A stretch of 64,000 bases of DNA, taken from positions 257,632 through 321,631 of the forward strand of contig KK211271.1 in NCBI GenBank assembly GCA_000621405.1, written 5' to 3'. This stretch comes from Lachnospiraceae bacterium AC3007. GTDB lineage: Bacteria; Bacillota; Clostridia; Lachnospirales; Lachnospiraceae. The notes beneath the pieces are model-generated. The model was given only the letters and a program-made list of their open reading frames with translations. It was not told where the DNA came from and searched no databases. The position numbers and the translations under genes are program-made. Positions within the stretch are counted from its first letter, which is position 1. The number at the start of each line of letters is the position of its first letter. Below are positions 25,410-33,642 of the stretch, piece after piece.

Positions 25410-28223
25410 TTACTTCTCGGGCTCAGTCTCCTTAGCCTCTTTCCTGCGGCTCTTCACATACATCTGAACTCCCTTTGCTCCGAGAGCCAGCATGATGAGC
25501 CACCACATGAAGCTGATCTGAAGTCCGTCCTCTACAAAGAGCATGTTTCTCTTGAATGTTCCGTTATTCACGGCATCAACGATAGGCGCCATCCTTTCAC
25601 CGAGGACTCCTTCTTCGAGGAGGTCGCCGCCTTCATCAAGCACTCCGCTCTCGATACCGGAGATATCTGCGAAAGCTCCTGCGTCTACGGCTGACGGTCT
25701 CGTACCCAGATCGACAAATGCCGCAGGTGCCGTCTCACCGAGAACTCCTGCTCCGCCTGCAGCTTCAGCAACTGCTCCGCCTGCAGGTGCAGTTATGTCA
25801 ACCGATGCCCCGTCCGAAGAAGCGGCCGCTGTGACATCTCCGCCACCGGTGGAACCGCCATCTGAAGTAGTGCCATCTGTGGAACCGACATCTGTGGTTG
25901 TGCCACCTGCAGAACCGCCATCTGCGGTTGTGCCACCTGTGGAGGTATCTGTCGTACCACCTGTGCTGCCTCCGCCATCGGGAGTTGTATCAGTGACATT
26001 GTCCGAGTTGCCTGCCGCATCTTCAGCCGCCGCCTTGAGCTCATTATATTCCTGCTGTGCTGCAGCAAGACGGTCCTTAAACTTCTGAATATCCGCATTG
26101 TATACGGCACTTACCTTCTGTACATTCAGTAATGCCTGCTGAGCCGCTACAACCTTGTTTCTTGCATTTTCGACTGCTGCCAGAAGACCATTTGCCTTTG
26201 TCTTATTATTCACAAGCTCGTTATATCCTGCTTCCTGACCAAGGATGGAATTCAGGTCATAGCGTCTCTCATGGTCAGGATCTGTTCCGTTTCCATGATC
26301 ACCATCATCAAGCATATACTGGTTATGGTCGTTACTATTACCATAATCATTCCATGCAGCTTGCATCTCTTTCGGAGTCCGCTGGTAGATGGAAACAGCA
26401 TTGCTATTCGTATCAGTATTATATACAAAATAGAAATCCTTTATGCTGCCGTCTTCAGCGTTATAGCGGACCGGGATATATCTTTGATCATTCTTTGTTC
26501 CTGCAGTTCCTTTTGCAAGTCCTGTCTTGTCACTACGACTGACATTATACCAGCCGGGAGTACCAAGCCTGTCGATATCATAACCCTGACCTGCCAGATA
26601 CAGCTTCGCCATCTCCACCGCAATCTGCGCTTTGAGGGTGCTGTTCTCCTCCTTTATATTTCCCGTCATCAACCTGTCTATCTCTTTTTTGACTGCATTA
26701 TATGCCGCCTGCTGTGACGGATCCACTTCTCCGGTAATCGCACCCTCGATCAGCGAACCATTCTTATTTACACCGAACTTCAAGTTGTCCGGATCATTGC
26801 AATTATCACCAAACGCATAAGGCGCTTCATCCAAAACAAGATGCTCACTGGCTATAAGCGAATCGAGGTTCTTTACATTATCAAAGTGCAGATCCAGATA
26901 TACACGATGATAGCAGTCATCGTCTGCATTCTTGTACTTGACACACCAGAAGTTTCTTTCGTTGTAATTTCCCTTAAAGGTGGTATCATACACGACTTCT
27001 ACGCTGTCAGGCTTGACGCCTTCCCAAGTGGAAACCTGATAGGCCTGCAGATATGCGGCAAGTTTATATCCCTCATATATCTTGGTGCCTTCAGTCCTTT
27101 TGTTGCCCTTATCCGTGCTGTTGCTGACAACCTGCATCTGCTTTTTGACCATTTCAAGCCACTTGTTCAGAGACTTAGCCTCATCTAATGCTGCCTGTGC
27201 ATCAGCATCCTTCTGTCTTGCAGCATCCACTGCAGCCTGTGCCTTTTCAAGGGCATTTCTTGTCCTTGTGTCAAGCTTTTCTTCGTCTGTGACAGTTATA
27301 TCACCGGTCTCAGGGTCGACATCATACTTGACATCGCAGTCAGCCAATATGGCTTCAAGCTCGGTTGTTGCCTTATCTACCAGTCTTTTAGCCTCAGCCT
27401 TGTTTTTCTCAGCTTCTTCCACAGCTTTATCAGCTTTTTCGAGTGCCTCTTCTACTTCAGCATCCGTTGCAGTTCCGGCTTTTGCCTTTTCGACCATTTC
27501 CTCTGCGCCACCGATCGCTTCCTCGAGCTTCTGCTCTTCGTCCTCGGTCTTGTGGTTTTCATTGAAGATCTTTGCCTCTTTATTAGTCTCATCAAGAGCC
27601 GCTACTGCATTCTCAAGGCTGTCATCATTCTCCTTAATGCCGCTCTCATCTGAATTCTCTATATTGACCGGGAGTCCTGTGCCATTTCCGTCATCAGGGC
27701 TCTGCTTAGTTATACCTACGATCTGCGCCGCATCGGTGAGATTATCTATTATTGTCTGTATCTGATCATCTCCCAGGGCACTACTATCTGCAACAGGCGC
27801 TCCGGCACCATCGCTTTCACCTGCAGCGGGCGCTCCAATGACATCCCCTTCACCTGCAGCGGGCGCTCCGGCACCATCGCTTTCACTTGCAACGGGCGCT
27901 CCGGCACCATCGCTTTCACTTGCAGCGGGCGCTCCGGCACCATCGCTTTCACTTGAAGCCGTCTCTTCAGAAAAAGATGCTTCTGCAAGCCCTACAGCGC
28001 TCTCACAGGCATCAAATGCCTCATCACAGGATTCTCTTGCTTCCTGATTCTCACTCTGCTCTGTAGTTTCAGATGCAGATTCATTCGTTTCATTACTACT
28101 GCCGCCTTCACCTGAAGTATCATCGTCAGCAAATGCCGTAACTGTCGGCATCAGGGATAAAGCCGCCGTTAACCCGATACTTATAGCCTTAAGCACCTGC
28201 CTGTTCACGTCCTTATTCCTCAT
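25410..28223 (-). CDS. large repetitive surface protein with C-terminal membrane anchor
   Basis: A 937-residue exported protein. Start at ATG 28223 (MRNKDVNRQVL) after AGGAGGATGTGATT; signal peptide to about residue 33 (AFADDD). Then an acidic Ser/Glu region, five 11-residue repeats (SESDGAGAPAA type), an Ala/Glu/Lys coiled-coil region, a central globular part of about 350 residues of unknown type (NFWCVKYKNADDD), a second coiled coil, Gly/Thr/Ser repeats (GGTTDxGS), and a C-terminal helix (MWWLIMLALGAKG) with basic tail. There is no LPxTG motif, so anchoring is by the membrane helix. Probably an adhesin or wall-spanning stalk; it carries the 11-bp word at 25793. Confidence 0.75.
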   Translation of the reverse strand: MRNKDVNRQVLKAISIGLTAALSLMPTVTAFADDDTSGEGGSSNETNESASETTEQSENQEARESCDEAFDACESAVGLAEASFSEETASSESDGAGAPAASESDGAGAPVASESDGAGAPAAGEGDVIGAPAAGESDGAGAPVADSSALGDDQIQTIIDNLTDAAQIVGITKQSPDDGNGTGLPVNIENSDESGIKENDDSLENAVAALDETNKEAKIFNENHKTEDEEQKLEEAIGGAEEMVEKAKAGTATDAEVEEALEKADKAVEEAEKNKAEAKRLVDKATTELEAILADCDVKYDVDPETGDITVTDEEKLDTRTRNALEKAQAAVDAARQKDADAQAALDEAKSLNKWLEMVKKQMQVVSNSTDKGNKRTEGTKIYEGYKLAAYLQAYQVSTWEGVKPDSVEVVYDTTFKGNYNERNFWCVKYKNADDDCYHRVYLDLHFDNVKNLDSLIASEHLVLDEAPYAFGDNCNDPDNLKFGVNKNGSLIEGAITGEVDPSQQAAYNAVKKEIDRLMTGNIKEENSTLKAQIAVEMAKLYLAGQGYDIDRLGTPGWYNVSRSDKTGLAKGTAGTKNDQRYIPVRYNAEDGSIKDFYFVYNTDTNSNAVSIYQRTPKEMQAAWNDYGNSNDHNQYMLDDGDHGNGTDPDHERRYDLNSILGQEAGYNELVNNKTKANGLLAAVENARNKVVAAQQALLNVQKVSAVYNADIQKFKDRLAAAQQEYNELKAAAEDAAGNSDNVTDTTPDGGGSTGGTTDTSTGGTTADGGSAGGTTTDVGSTDGTTSDGGSTGGGDVTAAASSDGASVDITAPAGGAVAEAAGGAGVLGETAPAAFVDLGTRPSAVDAGAFADISGIESGVLDEGGDLLEEGVLGERMAPIVDAVNNGTFKRNMLFVEDGLQISFMWWLIMLALGAKGVQMYVKSRRKEAKETEPEK
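27795..27959 (-). repeat. 33-bp coding tandem repeat, five copies
   Basis: Five 33-bp units, each encoding 11 residues of the SESDGAGAPAA type, within the surface protein gene. Copies are nearly identical at the DNA level; one differs (GEGDVIGAPAA). Near identity suggests recent expansion, hence probable length variation between strains. Confidence 0.85.
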
Positions 28224-28256
28224 AATCACATCCTCCTGTTCACCCAAGTCAGAATG

Positions 28257-28277
28257 TCCGAAAGCAACGCTTTCGGA
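28257..28277 (-). promoter_or_regulatory. perfect hairpin in the surface protein 5' leader
   Basis: TCCGAAAGC (28257-28265), AAC loop, GCTTTCGGA (28269-28277), a 9-bp perfect stem about 34 bases upstream of the start codon, in an A/T-rich divergent promoter region shared with the MATE gene. Confidence 0.6.
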
Positions 28278-28439
28278 AATCCTGCCGCATGCTTCTTTGC
28301 ATGTTACTTATATTTAACCACTTTTTTATATATCCAGTCTAATGTATATATCGGCAAAAACCGCGTTTTTCTTAATTGTTTTTAAAAAAATGCAGACTTT
28401 TCTTTCCTTCATCCCGATTTTGAACTTACAATATATCTC

Positions 28440-29801
28440 ATGGACGAGACGAATAAGAAAAAAGCATCTGACGCCCAGTACAGAAAGATGACCGAGACGC
28501 CCGTAGTAAGGCTCATCGTGATGCTCTCCATACCCACGGTGATCAGCATGCTCGTGACCAATATATACAATCTCGTGGACACTGCCTTTGTGGGAACGCT
28601 GGGTACCAGCGCCAGCGGGGCCGTAGGTATAGTCTTCGGCTTCATGGCGGTGATACAGTCCTGCGGCTTCCTCTTCGGTCAGGGCTCCGGAAGCATAATA
28701 TCAAGACTTCTGGGAAGCCATGATGCAAAAAACGCCTCCCACACCGGATCCACGGCCTTTTTCCTGTCATTTGCAGGCGGGCTTATGATATCTGTCGCGG
28801 GATTCATCTTCCTCGATGATATCGTAGTATTGCTCGGAAGCACCCCGACCATAGCCCCGTTTGCAAAGACTTATATCTCCTATATCCTTTTTGCTGCTCC
28901 TTTCATGACATCCAGCTTTACACTTAATAACATATTAAGATACGAAGGAAGAGCCCTTTTTGGCATGATAGGTCTTCTGACCGGCGGGATCATCAATATC
29001 GCAGGCGATGCTTTCTTCATATTCGGTCTTAAGATGGGGATCGGAGGCGCAGGTCTTTCGACGATGCTGAGCCAGACCATCAGCTTTTCGATCCTTCTGT
29101 CCATGTTCATAAGGGGAAAGACTCAGACAAAGCTCACCCCGAAGTATCTGTCCTTCAGCCTCCCGCTCATAGGGAATATCATAGCTACGGGCCTTCCGAG
29201 CCTTTTAAGACAGGGGCTCGGGAGCCTTACGACCATCATGCTGAACACTATATCCGGAGGATACGGAGACAGCGCGATAGCGGCCATGAGCATAGTAAGC
29301 CGCATCATATTCTTTGTGTTCTCGATAGCTTTGGGGGTCGGTCAGGGCTTCCAGCCTGTCAGCGGCTTCAATTACGGGGCAGGTAAATACAAACGTGTTC
29401 GTCAGGGCTTTATGGCAGCGCTGCTCATCGGGGAAGTCTTCATCATATGCGCATGCATAGGAGTATGCTTGTGTCCGGACAGGATCATATCCCTCTTCAG
29501 GGACGATCCCGACGTCATAGCCGTGGGACACAGAGCTCTCATCCTGCAATGCATGGCTCTCCCGACACTGCCTCTGTCCATGATGACGGAGATGCTCCTT
29601 CAGAGCACGGGTCAGAGAGCAGGAGCAGCCATACTCTCATCCTTGAGGAGCGGTGTGTTTTTCATACCGACACTCCTCCTTCTCTCGCATTACAGGGGAC
29701 TTGCGGGCATCCAGGAGACGCAGGGCACAGCCTTCATCCTGTCCTTCTTCGTCTCGCTTTTATTTGTCATAAGCTACATGAAAAAACTGCCGAAGGAATA
29801 A
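28440..29801 (+). CDS. MATE-family efflux transporter
   Basis: A 453-residue protein with twelve predicted helices, and the MATE pattern PTVISMLVTNIYNLVDTAFVG near the N terminus with its duplicate QGLGSLTTIMLNTISGGYGD in the second half. It exports drugs or other organic cations against Na+ or H+. No good Shine-Dalgarno sequence precedes ATG 28440. The stop codon lies in the loop of a terminator hairpin shared with the convergent DegV gene. Confidence 0.93.
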   Translation: MDETNKKKASDAQYRKMTETPVVRLIVMLSIPTVISMLVTNIYNLVDTAFVGTLGTSASGAVGIVFGFMAVIQSCGFLFGQGSGSIISRLLGSHDAKNASHTGSTAFFLSFAGGLMISVAGFIFLDDIVVLLGSTPTIAPFAKTYISYILFAAPFMTSSFTLNNILRYEGRALFGMIGLLTGGIINIAGDAFFIFGLKMGIGGAGLSTMLSQTISFSILLSMFIRGKTQTKLTPKYLSFSLPLIGNIIATGLPSLLRQGLGSLTTIMLNTISGGYGDSAIAAMSIVSRIIFFVFSIALGVGQGFQPVSGFNYGAGKYKRVRQGFMAALLIGEVFIICACIGVCLCPDRIISLFRDDPDVIAVGHRALILQCMALPTLPLSMMTEMLLQSTGQRAGAAILSSLRSGVFFIPTLLLLSHYRGLAGIQETQGTAFILSFFVSLLFVISYMKKLPKE

Positions 29802-29810
29802 CGGCAGTTT
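29784..29810. terminator. bidirectional terminator containing the MATE stop codon
   Basis: Stem AAACTGCCG (29784-29792) with CGGCAGTTT (29802-29810); the 9-base loop contains the TAA of the MATE gene. For the minus-strand DegV gene the U-run comes from the six A at 29781-29786, inside the MATE coding sequence. Confidence 0.8.
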
Positions 29811-29818
29811 GAGGCATC

Positions 29819-30691
29819 TCAGTCTTCGAATATCTTCGAACAGGTGACGGCAAGAGCGCCGGGACCTATATGACACGATACAGAAAGAGATAACGGGAAA
29901 ATATCAATATGGTAATTTGGGAAGGCCTCTTCCACTTCAGCCCGGAACTCCTCTGCTTCGGGAAGATTATGGGTGTAAGCCATCCCCAATATGGCACCCG
30001 GCTTATCGGGCGTCACGCCGCCGTAATGCTTTTCAAGATCATCCCTTATGGCATTGATCATGACCTTTTTTGCATTCTTCATGCCCCTGGCCTTTGCAAA
30101 GGCGTCAAGCTTCTCTCCGTATATGCGCAGCACAGGCTTGATCCCCAAAAGCTCGGCAAAAGCCGCTGCCGCGGGTGTCACTCTTCCGCCCTTCTTAAGA
30201 TACTTCATAGTATCGACCGTGATATATATGTCGGAATCGAACTTGGTCTCTTCAAGACGCCTCTTGATATATGCGGCATCCCTTCCGTTCGCAGCCATCA
30301 GCTTCGCATCGAGCACGCTCGTGTACTGAGTCACGGATATCCTCTGATTATTGACCACCTGCACACGACCTTCATAATCGGCCGCAAAGACGGTAGCGCT
30401 CTCACAGGAGCCTGACAGTCCCGAAGACATGGGAATAAATACGACCTCGTCGTGCGTCTCAAGGAGCTTGTCCCAGAGCGACATCACATCTCCGGGGAGA
30501 GGCTGGGATGTATGTATCTCGACCTCGGGATCCTCGAGCTTTTTATAAAATTCATCCTGGGTAAGATTGATATCCTCATAGAAGGTCTCGCCGTCTATGG
30601 TAAAAGGCATGGGAAGCACGCTGATGCCGAGCTCCCCGGCCAATGCCTGTGTGATCCCGCTGTTACTGTCGGTAACTATCGCAACTGACAT
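29819..30691 (-). CDS. DegV-family fatty-acid-binding protein
   Basis: A 290-residue DegV protein. Start at ATG 30691 (MSVAIVTDSNSGI) after TTGGAGG; an in-frame upstream codon is worse. The signatures TDSNSGI, TSQPLPGD, SSGLSGS and IGPGALAV are present. These proteins hold a fatty acid for the FakA kinase; no fakA is in the window. Confidence 0.93.
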   Translation of the reverse strand: MSVAIVTDSNSGITQALAGELGISVLPMPFTIDGETFYEDINLTQDEFYKKLEDPEVEIHTSQPLPGDVMSLWDKLLETHDEVVFIPMSSGLSGSCESATVFAADYEGRVQVVNNQRISVTQYTSVLDAKLMAANGRDAAYIKRRLEETKFDSDIYITVDTMKYLKKGGRVTPAAAAFAELLGIKPVLRIYGEKLDAFAKARGMKNAKKVMINAIRDDLEKHYGGVTPDKPGAILGMAYTHNLPEAEEFRAEVEEAFPNYHIDIFPLSLSVSCHIGPGALAVTCSKIFED

Positions 30692-30795
30692 ATATCCCTC
30701 CAAGACTGTTTTTCCTAGTCACATAGCGGGATTTTAGCATAGTGCATATGCCATATCAATGGACATTTTGGACAGATTGTTTCCTGTGTCCAATT

Positions 30796-31860
30796 TTACT
30801 TCTCTATCGCGTGTGTCTTAAGATAATCGGTCCACTTCCCGATCGCGTCAGCCTTCACGTGGATACCGTCAAAAGAGTCCTCGGACGGCATCCTGCCGTT
30901 CTCATCGGTGAATACCTCATTGACGTCAAGATAATAGACATGCTCTCTTTCGGCGACTTCTTTGATGTATTTGTTTCTTTCATCGATCCTGTCATTGGTG
31001 AATACGGAAGACTTCCTCTCCTCATCCTCCGTTACATGAAGGATGCTCATCACATATATGATCGCATCAGGCTGTACTGCCTTGATATAGTCGATAAAGC
31101 TGTAATAGTACTCGGCAAACTGCTCATTCGTGCCCCATCCGATCTCGTTCAGTCCGAATTTTAGGTATATCTTGCCATACTGGGGGCCTACAGCCAGGGC
31201 TTCGGGTATCGTGAGCTTGCCAAGGGGCGTGGTGATGCACTTCTTGTCAAAGACTCTTGAAAGGGAGATTCCCACGATGCCGTAGTTTGTGGCAGGAAGG
31301 CCCGAGTACATCCCGAGTCCCTGGACTCTTGAATCTCCTATCAGGCAGGCGTCGGCAAAATAATCATCATCGACGGTAGTGAATTCCTTCATTTCATTCT
31401 CGTCGGTCTCATCATCCTCGTCCTCGTCGCTGTCCTCTTCATCCTCATCTTCGTCTTCGTCGCTGTCCTCGTCGTTGTCTTCTTCATCGTCCTCATCTTC
31501 ATTGTCTTCTTCGTCTTCGTCATGATGAGACTCTTCTTCATCTTCCGTATCTTCGGGCTCTGCCTCTGTCGGCTCCTCACTCGGGATCTCGGAAGCTGCC
31601 TCCGATACGACCTCCACCCCTGCATCCTTCTGCATATCCCTTGCAGCCTTGATCGCAGCTTCTGCCATCTCGTCAGGATCCTGGGTTTCAAAGCCCATGA
31701 GTTCTCTGATCCTTGTCATATCGCCGTTTTTCACTGTCTGGATAAGCACTGCGGCCGAAGGGTACTCAAAGTTGCGCTCCTCAAGGCTTACGAGAGCCCC
31801 GGGGATCGATACGAGGAGGAATGTCGCTATTAAGATTATCAGCAAAGGATACTTTTTCAT
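30796..31860 (-). CDS. secreted SGNH hydrolase with acidic linker, partner of the second MBOAT
   Basis: A 354-residue protein with an N-terminal anchor helix, a 60-residue Asp/Glu-only stretch (about 96-157) and an SGNH domain: Ser177 in LIGDSRVQG, GLNEIGW as block III, and Asp331-x-x-His334 (DGIHV). Together with the upstream MBOAT gene it forms the second acyl-transfer pair of the window. The 11-bp word (31862-31872) abuts the start codon and overlaps the only AGG-like ribosome binding sequence, so it may influence translation. Confidence 0.83.
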   Translation of the reverse strand: MKKYPLLIILIATFLLVSIPGALVSLEERNFEYPSAAVLIQTVKNGDMTRIRELMGFETQDPDEMAEAAIKAARDMQKDAGVEVVSEAASEIPSEEPTEAEPEDTEDEEESHHDEDEEDNEDEDDEEDNDEDSDEDEDEDEEDSDEDEDDETDENEMKEFTTVDDDYFADACLIGDSRVQGLGMYSGLPATNYGIVGISLSRVFDKKCITTPLGKLTIPEALAVGPQYGKIYLKFGLNEIGWGTNEQFAEYYYSFIDYIKAVQPDAIIYVMSILHVTEDEERKSSVFTNDRIDERNKYIKEVAEREHVYYLDVNEVFTDENGRMPSEDSFDGIHVKADAIGKWTDYLKTHAIEK

Positions 31861-31980
31861 ATTATGTAAACCTATTCATTGTGCTTTTAACCCCTACGCA
31901 TCGCTCCGCGCTCCGTGCTTTCGCGCTGCTACACGGATTCGGAATCCGGGCTGCCGCCCTACTTCCTCATCCGTGTTTGC

Positions 31981-32038
31981 GTCGCTAATAGGTGCGCATA
32001 TTCGCAAACAAGCTTGCTATATGCGCCCCTATTGCGAC
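31981..32038. repeat. 58-bp foldback behind the MBOAT gene
   Basis: Nested stems GTCGC/GCGAC, AATAGG/CCTATT, GCGCATAT/ATATGCGC and GCAA/TTGC run inwards from 31981 and 32038 with one- or two-base mismatches. It starts 5 bp after the MBOAT stop. No U-run follows, so it is not an ordinary terminator; the neighbouring 31930-31975 has a further ACACGGAT/ATCCGTGT pairing. Confidence 0.75.
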
Positions 32039-32043
32039 AGGGC

Positions 32044-33417
32044 TTAAAATCGGAAGTATAAAAACGGGTTATACGCTGCATCCACCAGCGATACTATGCT
32101 CGCCCAGAAAAGCACGAGGTGCAGCACAAGCCCCAGCGCATTGTCCTTGATCCTGTCGTACAGCTTCCGGAATATCGGAGCCGACAGCAATATCCCAACC
32201 GCAAGATATATCGCGACGCTCACGATATGATCCATGTAGTCCTGACCTGCATATCCGCCGAACATTCTTGTTATGTAAACCAAAAACTCATCCACTCCCT
32301 CTACCGCGAAGAGCACCCAGCCTATTATCACGACCAGCATGGCATAGGCCCAGCCGAAGATCCGCGGTATCTTCTTCAGTATCCGCCCCAGCAGTATCCT
32401 CTCAAGCGCGATAAAGAAGAAATAATACAGTCCCCAGAGCACGAAATTCCACGCCGCTCCGTGCCAGAGACCGGTGATGAACCAAACGATCAGCAGGTTG
32501 ACATAAGTTCTAAATCGTCCATGCCTGTTGCCTCCGAGCGGGATATATACATACTCGCGGAACCAGTTGGTGAGCGTCATATGCCATCTTCTCCAGAAGT
32601 CCCTTATCGAGGTCGCAACATAGGGGTGGTCAAAATTTTCCGGAAGGGTGAAGCCGAGCATCCGCCCGAGTCCTATGGCCATCATGGAATATCCGCCGAA
32701 ATCAAAATATATCTGCAGCGTGTATGCCAGTGCGCCGATCCACGCAAAAGGAGTCGATATGTTTTCATATCCCACGGTACCTACATTGCTCCATATAGTA
32801 CCCAGATTATTTGCCAGAAGCACCTTCATGGCAAGTCCAATAATAAAGGGCTTAAAGCCTTCCTCCAGATCCCTGACCCTCGTGCTCCTGCTCTTTAAGC
32901 CGAGCGCCACCTGAGAATAAGTTACAATGGGTCCCGCTATCAGCTGAGGGAACATCAGGATATACGTTCCCAGATCCACGAGTGACCTGTCATACGGGAT
33001 CCTGCGCCTGTATACATCGATCACATAGGACAGTATCTGGAAGGTGAAAAAAGAGATCCCGAGCGGCAGCTCTATCTGTGGCACCGTAAAGGCGCTGCCG
33101 GATATCGAGTTGATATTCTCGATCACAAAGCCCAGATACTTGAAGAAGCCGAGGATCCCTATGTTGAATATTATGTCAACCAACAGGAGCAGCGTCCTGA
33201 CTGCCCTTCCCCTGCTCCTGCCGATCCCCGCTGCCAGGAGATAGTTGACAAGGACCGAGGCGATGATGAGCAGTACATATTTGGGCTCGCCGAACGCATA
33301 AAAAACAATACTTCCTATAAGAAGTACAGCATTCTTCCAGTATCGCGGAACGAGATAATACACCAACAGAAATACCGGAAGGAATCTGAAAATGAAAATC
33401 AGTGAACTGAATACCAT
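32044..33417 (-). CDS. MBOAT-family O-acyltransferase, second copy
   Basis: A 457-residue polytopic acyltransferase with the FWRRWHMTLTNWFREYVYIP block (about 274-293) and the catalytic His319 in TGLWHGA, at the same residue numbers as the copy at 7451-8863, but the two are clearly diverged. It exports an acyl group to modify an envelope polymer, with the SGNH protein downstream as likely partner. Three copies of the 11-bp word lie in it (32271, 32496 reversed, 33171). Confidence 0.93.
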   Translation of the reverse strand: MVFSSLIFIFRFLPVFLLVYYLVPRYWKNAVLLIGSIVFYAFGEPKYVLLIIASVLVNYLLAAGIGRSRGRAVRTLLLLVDIIFNIGILGFFKYLGFVIENINSISGSAFTVPQIELPLGISFFTFQILSYVIDVYRRRIPYDRSLVDLGTYILMFPQLIAGPIVTYSQVALGLKSRSTRVRDLEEGFKPFIIGLAMKVLLANNLGTIWSNVGTVGYENISTPFAWIGALAYTLQIYFDFGGYSMMAIGLGRMLGFTLPENFDHPYVATSIRDFWRRWHMTLTNWFREYVYIPLGGNRHGRFRTYVNLLIVWFITGLWHGAAWNFVLWGLYYFFFIALERILLGRILKKIPRIFGWAYAMLVVIIGWVLFAVEGVDEFLVYITRMFGGYAGQDYMDHIVSVAIYLAVGILLSAPIFRKLYDRIKDNALGLVLHLVLFWASIVSLVDAAYNPFLYFRF

Positions 33418-33521
33418 GATCTATCCAATATACTCTCTGCGGGTCAGCGCCCGCCTTCATTCTTTTTTTCTTTGCCGACTTTTCTCCTCCGGCTTCTTTT
33501 CTTCCTGTCTGTCCTGCGCCC

Positions 33522-33599
33522 TTATCTCCCGGGACCTGCAGTCCGATCTGTCCGGCTCCTTTATCTCCCGGGATCTGCCGTCCGATCTGTCCGGCTCCT
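33522..33599. repeat. 39-bp tandem repeat upstream of the second MBOAT
   Basis: Two copies (33522-33560, 33561-33599) of a 39-bp unit beginning TTATCTCCCGGGA and ending CCGGCTCCT, with few mismatches. They fill the spacer between the AAA ATPase stop and the MBOAT start and would lie in the MBOAT leader if the genes are co-transcribed. Confidence 0.85.
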
Positions 33600-33642
33600 T
33601 CAAGTATCTCTCTTCGTACCGGTCCGGAAGATCCTGAATCTT

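Noticed and set aside
25795-27959. CRISPR-like array
   Set aside because: The repeats are contiguous coding repeats in one protein, with no spacers.
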